Of a DNA stretch of 64,000 bases, positions 23,722 to 34,125 are shown piece after piece. Each line of letters starts with the position of its first letter. The stretch's first letter is position 1. The notes beneath the pieces were generated by a model. The model had not been told where the DNA came from and ran no database searches. It saw only the letters and a program-made list of their open reading frames with translations. The position numbers were made by a program, and so were the translations under genes. Origin of the DNA: Iamia majanohamensis (GTDB taxonomy: Bacteria > Actinomycetota > Acidimicrobiia > Acidimicrobiales > Iamiaceae); assembly GCF_028532485.1 (NCBI RefSeq), contig NZ_CP116942.1, forward strand, positions 2,542,001 to 2,606,000. Direction: 5' to 3'.

Positions 23722-25035
23722 TCAGGTCCCCTCGTCGGCCCCGGGGGCGTCGGGCCCCCACTGCTGGGCCCCCCGGCGGGCGACCCGGATCCCCCGGGGG
23801 TCCGCGAGCGTGGCGGGGACCACCGCGTCGGCCCCGTAGCGGGCCCGGACCCGGTCGATGGCGTCGGTGGCCCGGCCCCACGCCACGTCGTCGGCGCGCT
23901 CGGGCCCCTCGCCCTCGGCCGCCTCGTCGTCGAGGCCGAGCAGGCTCAGCTGCTCGCCCGAGCCTGACCCGGGCGCCACTAGCCCGGCGACGCCCACGCC
24001 CAGCAGCCGGACCCCCTCGCCCACGTCGACCCGGGCCAGCAGCTCCTTGGCCAGCCGGGCCACGGCCGCGCCGGTGGCGACGGGCTCGCCCGGCGTGGTG
24101 CTGCGGGTGATGGTGCGGAAGTCGCCGAAGCGGACCTTGAGGGTGACGGTGCGCCCGGCCACGCCGTGGCGCCGGAGCCGGGCGGCCACCGCGTCGGCCA
24201 TGCGGACCGCCTCCCGGCGGAGGTCGTCGGGGTCGCGGCGGTCGGTGGCGTAGGTCTCCTCGTGGCTGATCGACTTGGGGGCCTGGTCGGGCTCGACCGG
24301 GCGGGGGTCGATGCCGTGGGCCAGGTCGTGGAGGTGGCGCCCGTGGGCCTGGCCCACCGCCGAGGTGAGGCTGGCCCGCGGCACCTCGGCCAGGTCGCCG
24401 ACGGTCCGCACGCCGTAGCGCTGGAGCCGGGCGAGGGTCGCGGGCCCGACGCCCCACAGGGCCTCGACGGGCAGCGGGTGCAGGAAGGCCAGCTCCCCGC
24501 CGGGGGCCACCACCGCCACCCCCGGACCGGGCACCGGGCCCCGCCGGGAGGGACGGGGCTTGGCCGTCCCGGTGGCCAGCTTGGCCAGGAACTTCACCGA
24601 GGCCACCCCCACCGAGCAGGTCAGGCCCTCCTGGTCGCGGACCTGGCGGCGCAGGCGCCGGGCGATGGCCTCGCCGTCGCCGTGCAGGCGACGGGCCCCG
24701 GTGACGTCGAGGAACGCCTCGTCGAGCGACAGGGGCTCGACCAGCGGGGTCACGGCCCGGAACAGGTCCATGACCCGGCTGCTCACCTCGCGGTAGTGGT
24801 CGTGGTCACCGGCGAGGAACACGGCGTCGGGGCACAGGCGGCGCGCCCGGCTCGACGGCATGGCCGAGAAGACCCCGTAGGAGCGGGCCTCGTAGGACGC
24901 GGCGGCCACCACGCCCCGGTCGCCGGTGCCCCCGACGACCACCGGCCGGCCCCGCAGCTCGGGGTGGCGCAGGAGCTCGACGGACGCGAAGAACGCGTCC
25001 ATGTCGACGTGCAGGATCGTGCGGGGATCGGTCAC
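23722..25035 (-). CDS. dinB: DNA polymerase IV (DinB, Y-family)
   Basis: DinB carries out error-prone translesion synthesis. The 437-residue protein has the palm motifs DMDAFFASVE (about residues 10-19) and SLDEAFLDVT with the catalytic Asp/Glu. It also has the YEARSYGV finger segment, SVGVASVKFLAKLAT, and the helix-hairpin-helix WGVGPATLARLQRYGV. A QLSLLGLD segment near the C-terminus looks like a beta-clamp binding motif. It starts at a GTG and stands alone; no LexA-type box is visible in the short upstream region. Confidence 0.95.
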   Translation of the reverse strand: MTDPRTILHVDMDAFFASVELLRHPELRGRPVVVGGTGDRGVVAAASYEARSYGVFSAMPSSRARRLCPDAVFLAGDHDHYREVSSRVMDLFRAVTPLVEPLSLDEAFLDVTGARRLHGDGEAIARRLRRQVRDQEGLTCSVGVASVKFLAKLATGTAKPRPSRRGPVPGPGVAVVAPGGELAFLHPLPVEALWGVGPATLARLQRYGVRTVGDLAEVPRASLTSAVGQAHGRHLHDLAHGIDPRPVEPDQAPKSISHEETYATDRRDPDDLRREAVRMADAVAARLRRHGVAGRTVTLKVRFGDFRTITRSTTPGEPVATGAAVARLAKELLARVDVGEGVRLLGVGVAGLVAPGSGSGEQLSLLGLDDEAAEGEGPERADDVAWGRATDAIDRVRARYGADAVVPATLADPRGIRVARRGAQQWGPDAPGADEGT

Positions 25036-25056
25036 GGGCCCGCCGCGGCCCCGGGG

Positions 25057-25638
25057 CTAGCCCACGTAGCCGTCACCGTTGCGGTCCTGGCACTCGGCGG
25101 GGTCCGGGGCGTTGGCCATGCAGTCGTCGCCCCCGATCAGGTAGGTGCCCTGGCCGTCGCCGTCGGGGTCGATGCAGTCGCGGGCGCCGATGCCGAGCTC
25201 GCAGGCGTCGCCGGGTGCGATCGGGGGGCCGCCGAGGTCGCCGTCGGGCGCGGTGCCGCTGGTGCCCCCGCCCGGCGTGGTCGGACCGGACCCGCCCCCC
25301 GAGCCGCCCTCGGTGGTGGTGGTCCCGGCCCCGCCGCCCGAGCCCCCCGGGTCCCCCGAGGCGCCGCCGGAGCCGCCCGACCCGCCGCCGGGGTCCTCGG
25401 TGGTGGTGGGGCCCTCGGTGGTCCCCTCCGTGGTGGTCGTGGGGGACGAGGTCGTCGTGGTGGTCGAGGCCTCGGTGGTGGTCGTGGCCTCGGTGGTGGT
25501 GGTCGTGGGGCGGGCCTCGTCGTCGTCGTCACCGCCGCAGCCGAGGAGGGCCAGGACGGTGACCAGGGCGACGGCGACCCGCACCCGGCTCCCCCGCCGA
25601 CGGGGGCGGCGGGAGGGGTGGAGGGGGGCAGCGTCCAT
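25057..25638 (-). CDS. Putative lipoprotein with Thr-rich linker and Asp-rich C-terminal motifs
   Basis: The 193-residue protein has an arginine-rich N-terminus and a hydrophobic segment ending in a lipobox-like LALLGC (about residue 35). An acidic stretch, a long Thr/Glu-rich and Gly/Ser-rich linker (about 40-130), and a small C-terminal domain with four cysteines follow. The C-terminal part holds two calcium-loop-like motifs, DPDGDGQG and DRNGDGYVG. It is probably anchored to the outer membrane face by lipid. The start is supported by TAGCGT eight bases upstream. I do not recognise a family. Confidence 0.65.
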   Translation of the reverse strand: MDAAPLHPSRRPRRRGSRVRVAVALVTVLALLGCGGDDDDEARPTTTTTEATTTTEASTTTTTSSPTTTTEGTTEGPTTTEDPGGGSGGSGGASGDPGGSGGGAGTTTTEGGSGGGSGPTTPGGGTSGTAPDGDLGGPPIAPGDACELGIGARDCIDPDGDGQGTYLIGGDDCMANAPDPAECQDRNGDGYVG

Positions 25639-25646
25639 GGCGGCTC

Positions 25647-25652
25647 ACGCTA
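25647..25652 (-). promoter_or_regulatory. -10 element (TAGCGT) of a leaderless promoter for the lipoprotein gene
   Basis: It ends eight bases before the ATG at 25638. No -35 box is evident. Confidence 0.45.
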
Positions 25653-25701
25653 CCCCCGGGGCCGCCCCCGGCCCGAGGCGGCGGGGCGGGCGCCGGCGGG
25701 G

Positions 25702-26217
25702 TCAGAGGCGGGTGACGCGCAGGTCCGCCCCGGCCAGCGTGCCGTCGACCCGGTAGGCGTAGGTGCGCGGCGCCGCGGCCCGGTCGGACAGCCAGTCGAG
25801 GAGGGGCTCGGCGACCCAGCGGGGGGCGGCGTCGAGCAGCGTCGGGCACTCGTCGACGGCCAGGTAGCGGGCGTCGACGACGATGCCGTCGGGGTCCTCG
25901 GCGCCCAGGGCGCCCGACACCTCCACCGCCACGTGGGCCTCGACGGTGAGCTCCCAGCCCATGTCCGGGGCCACGGCGCGGATCTCGTAGGCCGGGCCCT
26001 CCCACGCCGAGACCACCAGGCCCGTCTCCTCGGCCACCTCCCGGGTCAGGCCCCCGAGGAGGGTCTCGCCCGGGTCGATCACGCCCCCCGGCGGCGACCA
26101 GTCCAGGCGCCCGTCCCGTCGGCGGTTCTGGACCAGGAGCACCCCGGCCTCGGAGGTCACGATCCCGCCGCCCACCAGCCACCGGCGGGGGGTCCGGGCG
26201 TCGGGGGGCGGGGCCAC
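25702..26217 (-). CDS. Nudix hydrolase
   Basis: The 171-residue protein carries a complete Nudix box, GGVIDPGETLLGGLTREVAEETGL (G..x5-E-x7-REVxEExG), at about residues 44-66. It hydrolyses a nucleoside diphosphate linked to some moiety; the substrate cannot be told. It lies nine bases downstream-to-upstream of the carboxylesterase on the same strand but precedes it neither in sequence nor in function: the esterase gene is 5' of it, so the two are probably co-transcribed from the esterase promoter. The GTG start at 26217 is the furthest 5' that leaves the esterase stop intact. Confidence 0.85.
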   Translation of the reverse strand: MAPPPDARTPRRWLVGGGIVTSEAGVLLVQNRRRDGRLDWSPPGGVIDPGETLLGGLTREVAEETGLVVSAWEGPAYEIRAVAPDMGWELTVEAHVAVEVSGALGAEDPDGIVVDARYLAVDECPTLLDAAPRWVAEPLLDWLSDRAAAPRTYAYRVDGTLAGADLRVTRL

Positions 26218-26226
26218 GGCGTGGGG

Positions 26227-27783
26227 TCAGCCGCCGAGCGGCAGGTCGTCGGTGAGGCCGGCGTCGAGGCCGTCCCACCAGCTCCGCTCGTCGCCGAACG
26301 GGTCGTCGACGACCTCGAGGCCGTCGGCCGAGAGCCACAGGGTGGCCCGGCGCCCGGGCTCGTAGCGGGGCCAGGCCGGCCCGTCGTGGGGTGCGGGGTC
26401 GTCGACGCCCCGGGCGAAGGCGGTCCAGGCGTCGCCCATCTGGCGGGCCAGGCGGCGGCGGCCCTCGGTGATCTCCCCGAAGAGCACCTGGGTGCCGGGG
26501 GCGTCGAGGTTGTCCCAGGCGAAGGGCAGGTCCATGGCGTGGCACGACCCCAGCACCCCGCCGAAGGCGTCGCTGCCCTCGGCGAAGAGGTACATGCGCA
26601 CGTCGGCGCCGTGGGCCGCCTGGGCCTCGGCCAGGCGGATGGCGGGGATGCGGAACACCAGGTCGGTGAGCAGGGCGAGGAAGCGCTCCGAGGGGGGCAG
26701 GGTCCCGGTGCGCTCGGCGTAGGCGGCCAGCAGGCTGCCGTGGTCCCGGCCCACCTGGGCCTCGTAGGCCGCCACCCGGGCGACGAGGGCGGGGTCGTCC
26801 ACGTCGTAGAGCGACGGGGTGATGAGCGGGAAGAGCTTCATCTCCTCCAGCGTCGTGCCCACGAGGAGGGCCACGTCGGCCGCGGCGCCGTCGCGCACGG
26901 CGTCGAGCGGCGGCCGGGGCACCTCCTCGGAGCCGACGACGGGCTGCCAGGGCAGGCCGTAGCTGGAGTCCCCCTCCCGGCCCACCGCGGCCTGGGCGGC
27001 CAGGACCTGGTCGAGGTCGAGGGCCCGCAGGGCCTCGAGGTCGCCCGGCGCCACGCCCGCGGCGTCGGCGAGCTGCGCCGCCACCCGGGCGGCGGTGGCC
27101 GGGGTGTGGACGTTGTGGGTGGACCCGCTCTGGAGCACGGCCCGGTGGAACAGGCCCCGGGCACCGGGGGCGCCGAGCAGGGCGCCGATGCTCATGGCCC
27201 CGGCGGACTCGCCGAAGACGGTGACGCGGTCGGGGTCGCCCCCGAAGGCGGGCGCGTTGGCGGCCACCCACCGGAGGGCGGCGACCTGGTCGAGGAGGCC
27301 GAAGCAGCCGCTCCCCGGGACGTCGCCCACGTCGAGGTAGCCGAGCGCGCCGAGGCGGTAGCCCACGGCCACGACCACCACGCCCCGGGCGGCCAGGCGG
27401 GAGCCGTCGTACCACGACATCGACGGCGTGCCCGTCTCGAAGCCGCCGCCGTGGAACCACACCATCACCGGCGCCGACCCGGCCAGGTCGGGGCTGAACA
27501 CGTTCACCCGCAGGCAGTCCTCGTCGAAGACGAGGCCGGGCGAGCCCAGGGCCGTCTCCAGCAGGGACGGGTTCTGGGGGGCCGCCACCGCGGTGGCGGT
27601 GCAGTCGAGCACGTCGTCCCAGGGGGCCGGCGGGCGGGGCGGCGCCCACCTCCCCTCGCCCCCCGTCGGGGCGCCGTAGGGGACCCCCCGGAAGACGGCC
27701 ACGCCTGCGGGCGCGGTGCCGGCGACGGGCCCGTGGGCGGTGGTCGTGGTGACGGTCCCGACAGCCGGGTCGGTGGTGGTCAT
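26227..27783 (-). CDS. Type B carboxylesterase / lipase family protein
   Basis: The 518-residue alpha/beta hydrolase matches the type B carboxylesterase family in length. Motifs include VAVFRGVPYGAP near the N-terminus, EDCLRVNVF, the oxyanion hole HGGGFETG, and the nucleophile elbow FGESAGAMS. The acid is probably the Glu of GTTLEEMK and the base the His of CHAMDLPF. No signal peptide is seen, so it is likely cytoplasmic. A TACGCT hexamer at 27820-27825 and a GGGGAGGA site precede the ATG. The Nudix gene follows after nine bases. The natural ester substrate is unknown. Confidence 0.9.
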   Translation of the reverse strand: MTTTDPAVGTVTTTTAHGPVAGTAPAGVAVFRGVPYGAPTGGEGRWAPPRPPAPWDDVLDCTATAVAAPQNPSLLETALGSPGLVFDEDCLRVNVFSPDLAGSAPVMVWFHGGGFETGTPSMSWYDGSRLAARGVVVVAVGYRLGALGYLDVGDVPGSGCFGLLDQVAALRWVAANAPAFGGDPDRVTVFGESAGAMSIGALLGAPGARGLFHRAVLQSGSTHNVHTPATAARVAAQLADAAGVAPGDLEALRALDLDQVLAAQAAVGREGDSSYGLPWQPVVGSEEVPRPPLDAVRDGAAADVALLVGTTLEEMKLFPLITPSLYDVDDPALVARVAAYEAQVGRDHGSLLAAYAERTGTLPPSERFLALLTDLVFRIPAIRLAEAQAAHGADVRMYLFAEGSDAFGGVLGSCHAMDLPFAWDNLDAPGTQVLFGEITEGRRRLARQMGDAWTAFARGVDDPAPHDGPAWPRYEPGRRATLWLSADGLEVVDDPFGDERSWWDGLDAGLTDDLPLGG

Positions 27784-27819
27784 GGGCGCCGGTCCTCCCC
27801 TGGCGACGTGGTGGGCGAC

Positions 27820-27825
27820 AGCGTA
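27820..27825 (-). promoter_or_regulatory. -10 element (TACGCT) for the carboxylesterase
   Basis: It lies 36 bases before the ATG at 27783, leaving a leader that contains the ribosome binding site. Confidence 0.4.
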
Positions 27826-27855
27826 GGAGGCCGACGCCGGCGCGCTCGCCCCCGG

Positions 27856-28608
27856 CTACTCCCCGGCGGCCCGGGAGGCCGAGGCCTCGCGCCCGCGCCG
27901 GAGGACCCGGTCGCGGAACCCCCACCAGGTGACGAGGCGCAGGGCCTCGCCGACGATGGCGAGGGACATCTTCGAGGTGCCCCGGATGCGGTCGCGGAAG
28001 GTGATGGGCACCTCGACCACCCGGTGCCCGGAGCGGACGAGCGAGTACGCCATCTCGACCTGGAACCCGTAGCCGTAGGTGGTGATCTGGTCCAGGTCGA
28101 GGCTGCGCAGGGCGTCGGCGGTGTAGGCGCGGTAGCCGCCGGTGGCGTCGCGCAGGTCGATGCCGAGGGCGAGGGAGGCGTAGGAGTTGCCGACCCGGGA
28201 GATGGCCAGGCGGTGGCGGGGCCAGCCCGGCACCTGGCCCCCCGGGACGTAACGGCTGCCGATGGCCAGGTCGGCGCCGCCCTCGACCGCGGCCAGCAGG
28301 TCGGGCAGGGCCGCCGGGTCGTGGGACAGGTCGGCGTCCATCTCGACGAGCACGTCGAAGCCCCGGGCCAGGCCCCACGCGAACCCGGCCCGGTAGGCGG
28401 GGCCCAGGCCCCCCTTCTCGGGGCGGCGGAGGACGTCGACCTGGCCCAGCTCGGCGCCGACCGCCTCGGCCAGGTCCGCGGTGCCGTCCGGGCTGTTGTC
28501 GTCGACCACCAGGACGTGGGCCTCGGGGACCGACGCCCGGACGCGGCCCACCACGTCGGCGACGTTCTCGGCTTCGTCGTAGGTCGGGATGACCACCAGG
28601 ACCGACAC
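27856..28608 (-). CDS. Polyprenol-phosphate mannosyltransferase-like GT2 enzyme (Dpm1/Ppm1 type)
   Basis: This GT2 glycosyltransferase moves a sugar, probably mannose from GDP-mannose, onto a polyprenyl phosphate. From the GTG at 28608 it is 250 residues. It has VVIPTYDEAENV at the N-terminus, VVDDNSPDGT, the metal-binding EMDADLSHDP, and GSRYVPGG. It also has RDATGGYRAY and ITFRDRIRGTSKMS, all characteristic of the Dpm1 subgroup. No membrane segment follows, in line with the short soluble class. Other in-frame starts at 28620 and 28647 exist; none has a good ribosome binding site. Confidence 0.9.
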   Translation of the reverse strand: MSVLVVIPTYDEAENVADVVGRVRASVPEAHVLVVDDNSPDGTADLAEAVGAELGQVDVLRRPEKGGLGPAYRAGFAWGLARGFDVLVEMDADLSHDPAALPDLLAAVEGGADLAIGSRYVPGGQVPGWPRHRLAISRVGNSYASLALGIDLRDATGGYRAYTADALRSLDLDQITTYGYGFQVEMAYSLVRSGHRVVEVPITFRDRIRGTSKMSLAIVGEALRLVTWWGFRDRVLRRGREASASRAAGE

Positions 28609-28688
28609 GGCCAGAGACACTAGGAGCAGGGTGCGCAGGGGCGGCACATGCCCCCCGCCCCGGGTGGGGGGCCGGGCGGCGCCACCGC

Positions 28689-28694
28689 TACCGT
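28689..28694 (+). promoter_or_regulatory. -10 element (TACCGT) of a leaderless promoter for the gene at 28702
   Basis: It ends seven bases before the GTG at 28702 and decides that start over the ATG at 28648. Confidence 0.5.
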
Positions 28695-28701
28695 CCCGGG
28701 G

Positions 28702-29085
28702 GTGAGCTCCGACCGCCCCCGCCCCCCGAGCGGCTCCCCGGCCGGCCGGCCCGACGGCGGTGCGCTGCCGTCGGCGGCGCCGTCGACCGCGGCCCGCGTC
28801 CTCGCCGTGGGGGCCATCGTCGTGGCCGGCGTGTGCGGGGGGCTGATCGGCTTCGGGATCGTCGACCTCAGCGTGTCGGGCCAGGAGGGTGCCCCGACCA
28901 CCGGGGGCGGCGGCGTCGGCCCCGCCCTGGGGGCCCTCGTCGGGGCGGTGCTGGCCGCCGGCGGCGTGGCCGTGGTGGCCGTGCTCGTCCTGCGGGCCAT
29001 GACCGAGTGGCGCCGGGTCGAGGACGAGGCCCGGGCCGCGGGCCGGGAGCCGCCCCGGCGCGACCCCCGGGCCCGCCGGAGCTGA
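28702..29085 (+). CDS. Small membrane protein, two transmembrane segments
   Basis: The 127-residue protein has a Pro/Ser-rich N-terminal part and a hydrophobic helix at about residues 33-55. A Gly-rich loop, a second helix at about 75-97 and a basic cytoplasmic tail (RRVEDEARAAGREPP) follow. I recognise no family. The gene ends five bases before the IMPase-like gene, so it probably shares a message with it. It is divergent from the mannosyltransferase-like gene. Confidence 0.6.
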   Translation: MSSDRPRPPSGSPAGRPDGGALPSAAPSTAARVLAVGAIVVAGVCGGLIGFGIVDLSVSGQEGAPTTGGGGVGPALGALVGAVLAAGGVAVVAVLVLRAMTEWRRVEDEARAAGREPPRRDPRARRS

Positions 29086-29090
29086 GCGGG

Positions 29091-29903
<813 letters not shown>

Positions 29904-29967
29904 CCGCCGCACCGGTGCCCGGGCGGGGTGCGCGACGCCGCCGCGCGCCATGAGGCACGATGCAGGG

Positions 29968-30648
<681 letters not shown>

Positions 30649-30652
30649 GGCC

Positions 30653-32158
30653 GTGCACTTCACCTCCGGGTCGGGCGGCCCGACCGCGGCCACCGTCGAC
30701 GAGGACGGCGTGGCCCCGCCGCGGCCGACCCGCCTGGGTCGGCGCCGGCTGCTCACGCCCACCCGGCTCGGGCTGCGGGCCCGCATCACCTTCGCCTTCG
30801 CCGCCACCGCGGCGATCCTCTCGGCCCTGATGGCCGGGACCACCTGGGGCCTGGCCCGGGAGAACCTGATCAACCAGCGGGAGGCGGCCGCCATCAGCCA
30901 GGCCACCTCGAACTCGGCGCGCATGGCGCTGCGGGTCGACGCCGGTGCCGGCCAGGAGGAGCTGAACCAGGCCCTCCAGTCCTTCCCCACCTCGGCCCCC
31001 AGCTCCCGCCCCTCGGTCGAGCTGGCCGACGGCACCACCGCCGCCCTCCAGACCACCTTCGGGCCGTCGGTGGTGCCCACGGACGTGAAGGCGGCCACCA
31101 GCGCCGGCGAGTCGGTCCGGATGCTCACCACCGCCATCAACGGCGAGCCCGAGCTGGTGGTGGCCATCCCCATCAGCGACGGCCGGGCCACCTACTTCGA
31201 GATCGTCTCCTTCGCCGAGCTGCAGGACACCCTCGAGTCCCTCGGCATCTCCCTGTTCGGCGCGTCGGTGGTCACCACCCTGGTGGGTGGCACCCTCGGC
31301 TACTGGCTGAGCCGCCGCACCCTGCGCCCCCTCGCCAACGTGGGCCTGGCCGCCGAGGCCATCGCCGGCGGCCGGCTCGACACCCGTCTGGAGGGCACCG
31401 AGGACCCCGACCTCAACGTGTTGGTCAGCTCGTTCAACCACATGGCCCAGGCCCTGGAGGACCGCATCGACCGCGACGGCCGCTTCGCCTCCGACGTCAG
31501 CCACGAGCTCCGCAGCCCCCTCATGACCCTCGCCGCCTCGGTGTCGGTGCTGGCGTCGCGGCGCGAGGAGATGCCCGACGACGCCTCCCGCTCCGCGCTC
31601 GACCTGATGACGGCCGACGTGTCCCGCTTCCAGCAGCTGGTCGACGACCTGCTGGAGATCTCCCGCTTCGACGCCGGGGTGGCCCGCCTGTCGCTCGAGG
31701 AGGTGTCGCTGCCGGAGCTGGTCCGCCAGGTGGTCGCCCAGCGCCGGGGCACCCGTGCCGACCTCGTCATCGACCTCGACCCGGGCATGGACGAGCTCGT
31801 GGTCCGGGCCGACAAGCGGCGCCTGGTGCGGACCCTCGACAACCTCCTCGGCAACGCCGAGGCCTACGGCGGCGGGGCCTGCCGGGTGGCGGTCGAGGCC
31901 GAGGACGACGTGGTCCGCCTGGTGGTGGAGGACGACGGGCCCGGCGTGCCGGTCGAGGACCGGGGCCGCATCTTCGAGCGCTTCTCGCGGGGCGGCGGGG
32001 CGGGCCGGCGCAGCACCTCGGGCGAGGGTGTCGGCCTCGGGCTCTCGCTGGTCGCCGAGCACGCCCGCCTCCACGGCGGCCGGGCGTGGGTCGAGGACCG
32101 CGCCGGCGACGCCCCCGGCGCCCGCTTCGTCGTCCAGCTCCCGGTGGCCCGCGCATGA
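30653..32158 (+). CDS. Sensor histidine kinase (MtrB-like)
   Basis: This is a 501-residue membrane kinase. A first membrane segment lies at about residues 44-67 and an extracytoplasmic sensor domain at about 68-198. A second membrane segment (199-219), a HAMP linker (220-272), the phosphorylatable His284 in DVSHELRSPL, and an ATPase domain with NLLGNAEAYGG, DDGPGVP and GVGLGLSL follow. The GTG starts four bases after the response-regulator stop and the stop overlaps the lipoprotein ATG. The stimulus is unknown. Confidence 0.94.
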   Translation: MHFTSGSGGPTAATVDEDGVAPPRPTRLGRRRLLTPTRLGLRARITFAFAATAAILSALMAGTTWGLARENLINQREAAAISQATSNSARMALRVDAGAGQEELNQALQSFPTSAPSSRPSVELADGTTAALQTTFGPSVVPTDVKAATSAGESVRMLTTAINGEPELVVAIPISDGRATYFEIVSFAELQDTLESLGISLFGASVVTTLVGGTLGYWLSRRTLRPLANVGLAAEAIAGGRLDTRLEGTEDPDLNVLVSSFNHMAQALEDRIDRDGRFASDVSHELRSPLMTLAASVSVLASRREEMPDDASRSALDLMTADVSRFQQLVDDLLEISRFDAGVARLSLEEVSLPELVRQVVAQRRGTRADLVIDLDPGMDELVVRADKRRLVRTLDNLLGNAEAYGGGACRVAVEAEDDVVRLVVEDDGPGVPVEDRGRIFERFSRGGGAGRRSTSGEGVGLGLSLVAEHARLHGGRAWVEDRAGDAPGARFVVQLPVARA

Positions 32159-32760
32159 TCTCCCCCCTCCCCCTCCGCCGTGGTGCCGTCGCGGCGCTGC
32201 TCGCCCTGCTCGTGGCCCTCCTCGCCGGCGGGTGCGGGGTGCCCACCGACGACGAGCCCCGGGCCATCACCGCCGAGAGCACCACCACCCAGCCTCCCCC
32301 GGACTCGTCCCGGCCCACGGGCAACACCACCACCATCTACCTGAGCACCCCGTCGGACTCCCCCACCGAGGAGGTCACCCCCCTCGTGGCCGTGACCCGC
32401 AACCTCGACGCCCCGCCCACGCCCAGCGAGACGCTCGCCACCCTCTTCGACGGGCCCACCGAGGAGGAGCAGCAGCGGGGCCTGGTCAGCCTCATCCCCC
32501 CCGACACCGGCCTCGAGGAGATCGAGCTCGACAGCGGCGGCCGCCTGACCCTCGACCTCACCATGGAGTGGAGCCTGCTCCAGGGCCCCGACGAGCTGGT
32601 CGCCTACGCCCAGGTGGTGCTCACCGCCACGGACCTGCCCGAGGTCAACAGCGTCCGCTTCCAGGTGGAGGGCGAGCCCATCGCCGAGGTCCCGACCGAC
32701 GACGAGCCCAAGACCCAGGTCACCGGGGACGACTACCGCGAGCTCGACCCCAGCGTCTGA
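32155..32760 (+). CDS. GerMN-domain lipoprotein (LpqB-like N-terminal part)
   Basis: The 201-residue protein has a signal peptide ending in LLAGGC (Cys at about residue 22), a Thr/Ser-rich linker and a GerMN-like domain of about 130 residues. That domain shows a TIYLS strand, the DGPTEEEQQRGL helix and LTLDLTMEW. LpqB proteins of the mtrAB operon are much larger, with a C-terminal beta-propeller; this one has only the GerMN part. The overlap with the kinase gene (ATGA) argues for a shared function, perhaps modulating the kinase at the outer membrane face. Confidence 0.85.
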   Translation: MISPLPLRRGAVAALLALLVALLAGGCGVPTDDEPRAITAESTTTQPPPDSSRPTGNTTTIYLSTPSDSPTEEVTPLVAVTRNLDAPPTPSETLATLFDGPTEEEQQRGLVSLIPPDTGLEEIELDSGGRLTLDLTMEWSLLQGPDELVAYAQVVLTATDLPEVNSVRFQVEGEPIAEVPTDDEPKTQVTGDDYRELDPSV

Positions 32761-32775
32761 CCGGCGGCCCGGGCC

Positions 32776-34125
32776 TCAGGCCAGGCCCAGCACCCCGGGC
32801 AGGTCGAGCCGACGCAGCTTGCCGGTGGGCGTGAGGGGCAGGGCGTCGACCCGGTGGGCCTCCTTGGGCCGCTTGTGGGGCGCCAGGTGGGCGGCGGCGT
32901 GGGCCAGCACCTCGTCGGGGGCGGCGGTGCCGGTGTAGGCCAGGCACACCCGCTGGCCCCAGCGCTCGTCGTCGACGCCGAACACGGCCACCTCCTCGAT
33001 GCCGGGACGGCCCTCCAGGGCCTGCTCCACCTCCAGCGGGTAGACGTTGACCCCGCCGGTGATCACCAGGTCGTCGCGCCGCCCGTCGAGCCAGAGGTAC
33101 CCGTCGGCGTCGAGGCGGCCCAGGTCCCCCACCGTGAAGCGGTCGGCCCGCCAGGCCCGGGCCGTGCGCCCGGGGTCGCGCCAGTAGGAGAAGCGGGCGT
33201 GGGGCGGCACCGCGCACCAGATGGTCCCGTCGTCGTCGACCCGGAGCCGGCGGCCGGGCCGGGCCCGGCCCACGCTGCCGGGGTGGGCGGCGGCCTCGTC
33301 GGGGCCGCAGGCGGTGATCTGGCCCTCGGTGGAGCCGTAGAACTCCCACACCGACCCGGCCGGGAGGGCGGCCAGGGTGCGCTCCTTCAGCGGGAGGGGG
33401 CAGGGGGCGCCGGCGTGGGCCAGCAGCCGGAGGCGGGGCGCCCGCACGGCGCCGCCGAGCGCGAACAGGCGCTGGAGGTGGGCGGGCACGCAGAAGGTGC
33501 TGGTGGCCGGGCCGGTCTCGGTCGTCCCGTCGGCCAGGACCCCGGCCACGGTGGCCGCGTCGAAGCGCTCGGGCAGGACCACGGTGCCCCCGACCAGCAG
33601 GGTGCCGGCCGCGAAGCGGATGGGCGCCGAGTGGTACAGGGGCGAGCACACCAGGTGCACGTCGTCGGCTGCGAAGGCCCACAGGTCGGCCTCCTCGGCC
33701 CGCAGGGCTGCGGCGGCGGGGGCGGCGAGGACCCCGGACCACACCCCCTTGGCCCTCCCGGTCGTGCCCGAGGTGTAGTGGAGGGGGCGGGCCAGGGGGT
33801 CCGGGGCCAGGTCGACCGGCGGCCCGTCCTGGGCCAGGGCTGCGAGCGCGGCGGCCGAGAGGTCGAGGTGGGGGTCGGCGTCGGCCACCAGCGGGGCCCG
33901 CTCCTCGTCCAGCAGGCCCCCGTGGAGGACCACCGGCACGACCCCGACGCGGAGGGCGCCCACCACCGCCGACAGCACCGTGCCCGACGCCAGGCCCGCC
34001 TGCGGGTCCGGCGGGGGCACGACCACCCGGTCGCCCACCCGCGCCCCGCGGGCGAGGAGCCCGCCCGCGACGCGCCGCTGGATGCCCTCGCTGCGCACCG
34101 CGGTGAGGACCTCCACCCCCACCAT
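32776..34125 (-). CDS. AMP-binding acyl-CoA ligase
   Basis: The 449-residue protein belongs to the adenylate-forming superfamily and has an intact P-loop-like motif YTSGTTGRAKG. It also has FYGSTEG in the adenine pocket, the LGRLDADGYLWLDGRRDD hinge with the aspartate before the C-terminal domain, and the PTGKLRRL catalytic lysine near the end. It is shorter than most fatty-acyl ligases, mainly at the N-terminus. The ATG overlaps the last base of the phosphofructokinase stop. The acyl substrate is unknown and neighbours give no hint. Confidence 0.88.
   Translation of the reverse strand: MVGVEVLTAVRSEGIQRRVAGGLLARGARVGDRVVVPPPDPQAGLASGTVLSAVVGALRVGVVPVVLHGGLLDEERAPLVADADPHLDLSAAALAALAQDGPPVDLAPDPLARPLHYTSGTTGRAKGVWSGVLAAPAAAALRAEEADLWAFAADDVHLVCSPLYHSAPIRFAAGTLLVGGTVVLPERFDAATVAGVLADGTTETGPATSTFCVPAHLQRLFALGGAVRAPRLRLLAHAGAPCPLPLKERTLAALPAGSVWEFYGSTEGQITACGPDEAAAHPGSVGRARPGRRLRVDDDGTIWCAVPPHARFSYWRDPGRTARAWRADRFTVGDLGRLDADGYLWLDGRRDDLVITGGVNVYPLEVEQALEGRPGIEEVAVFGVDDERWGQRVCLAYTGTAAPDEVLAHAAAHLAPHKRPKEAHRVDALPLTPTGKLRRLDLPGVLGLA

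Noticed and set aside
25370-25510. DNA repeat or microsatellite
   Set aside because: The GTGGTGGTC-type repetition encodes the Thr/Glu-rich linker of the lipoprotein in frame and is not a separate element.
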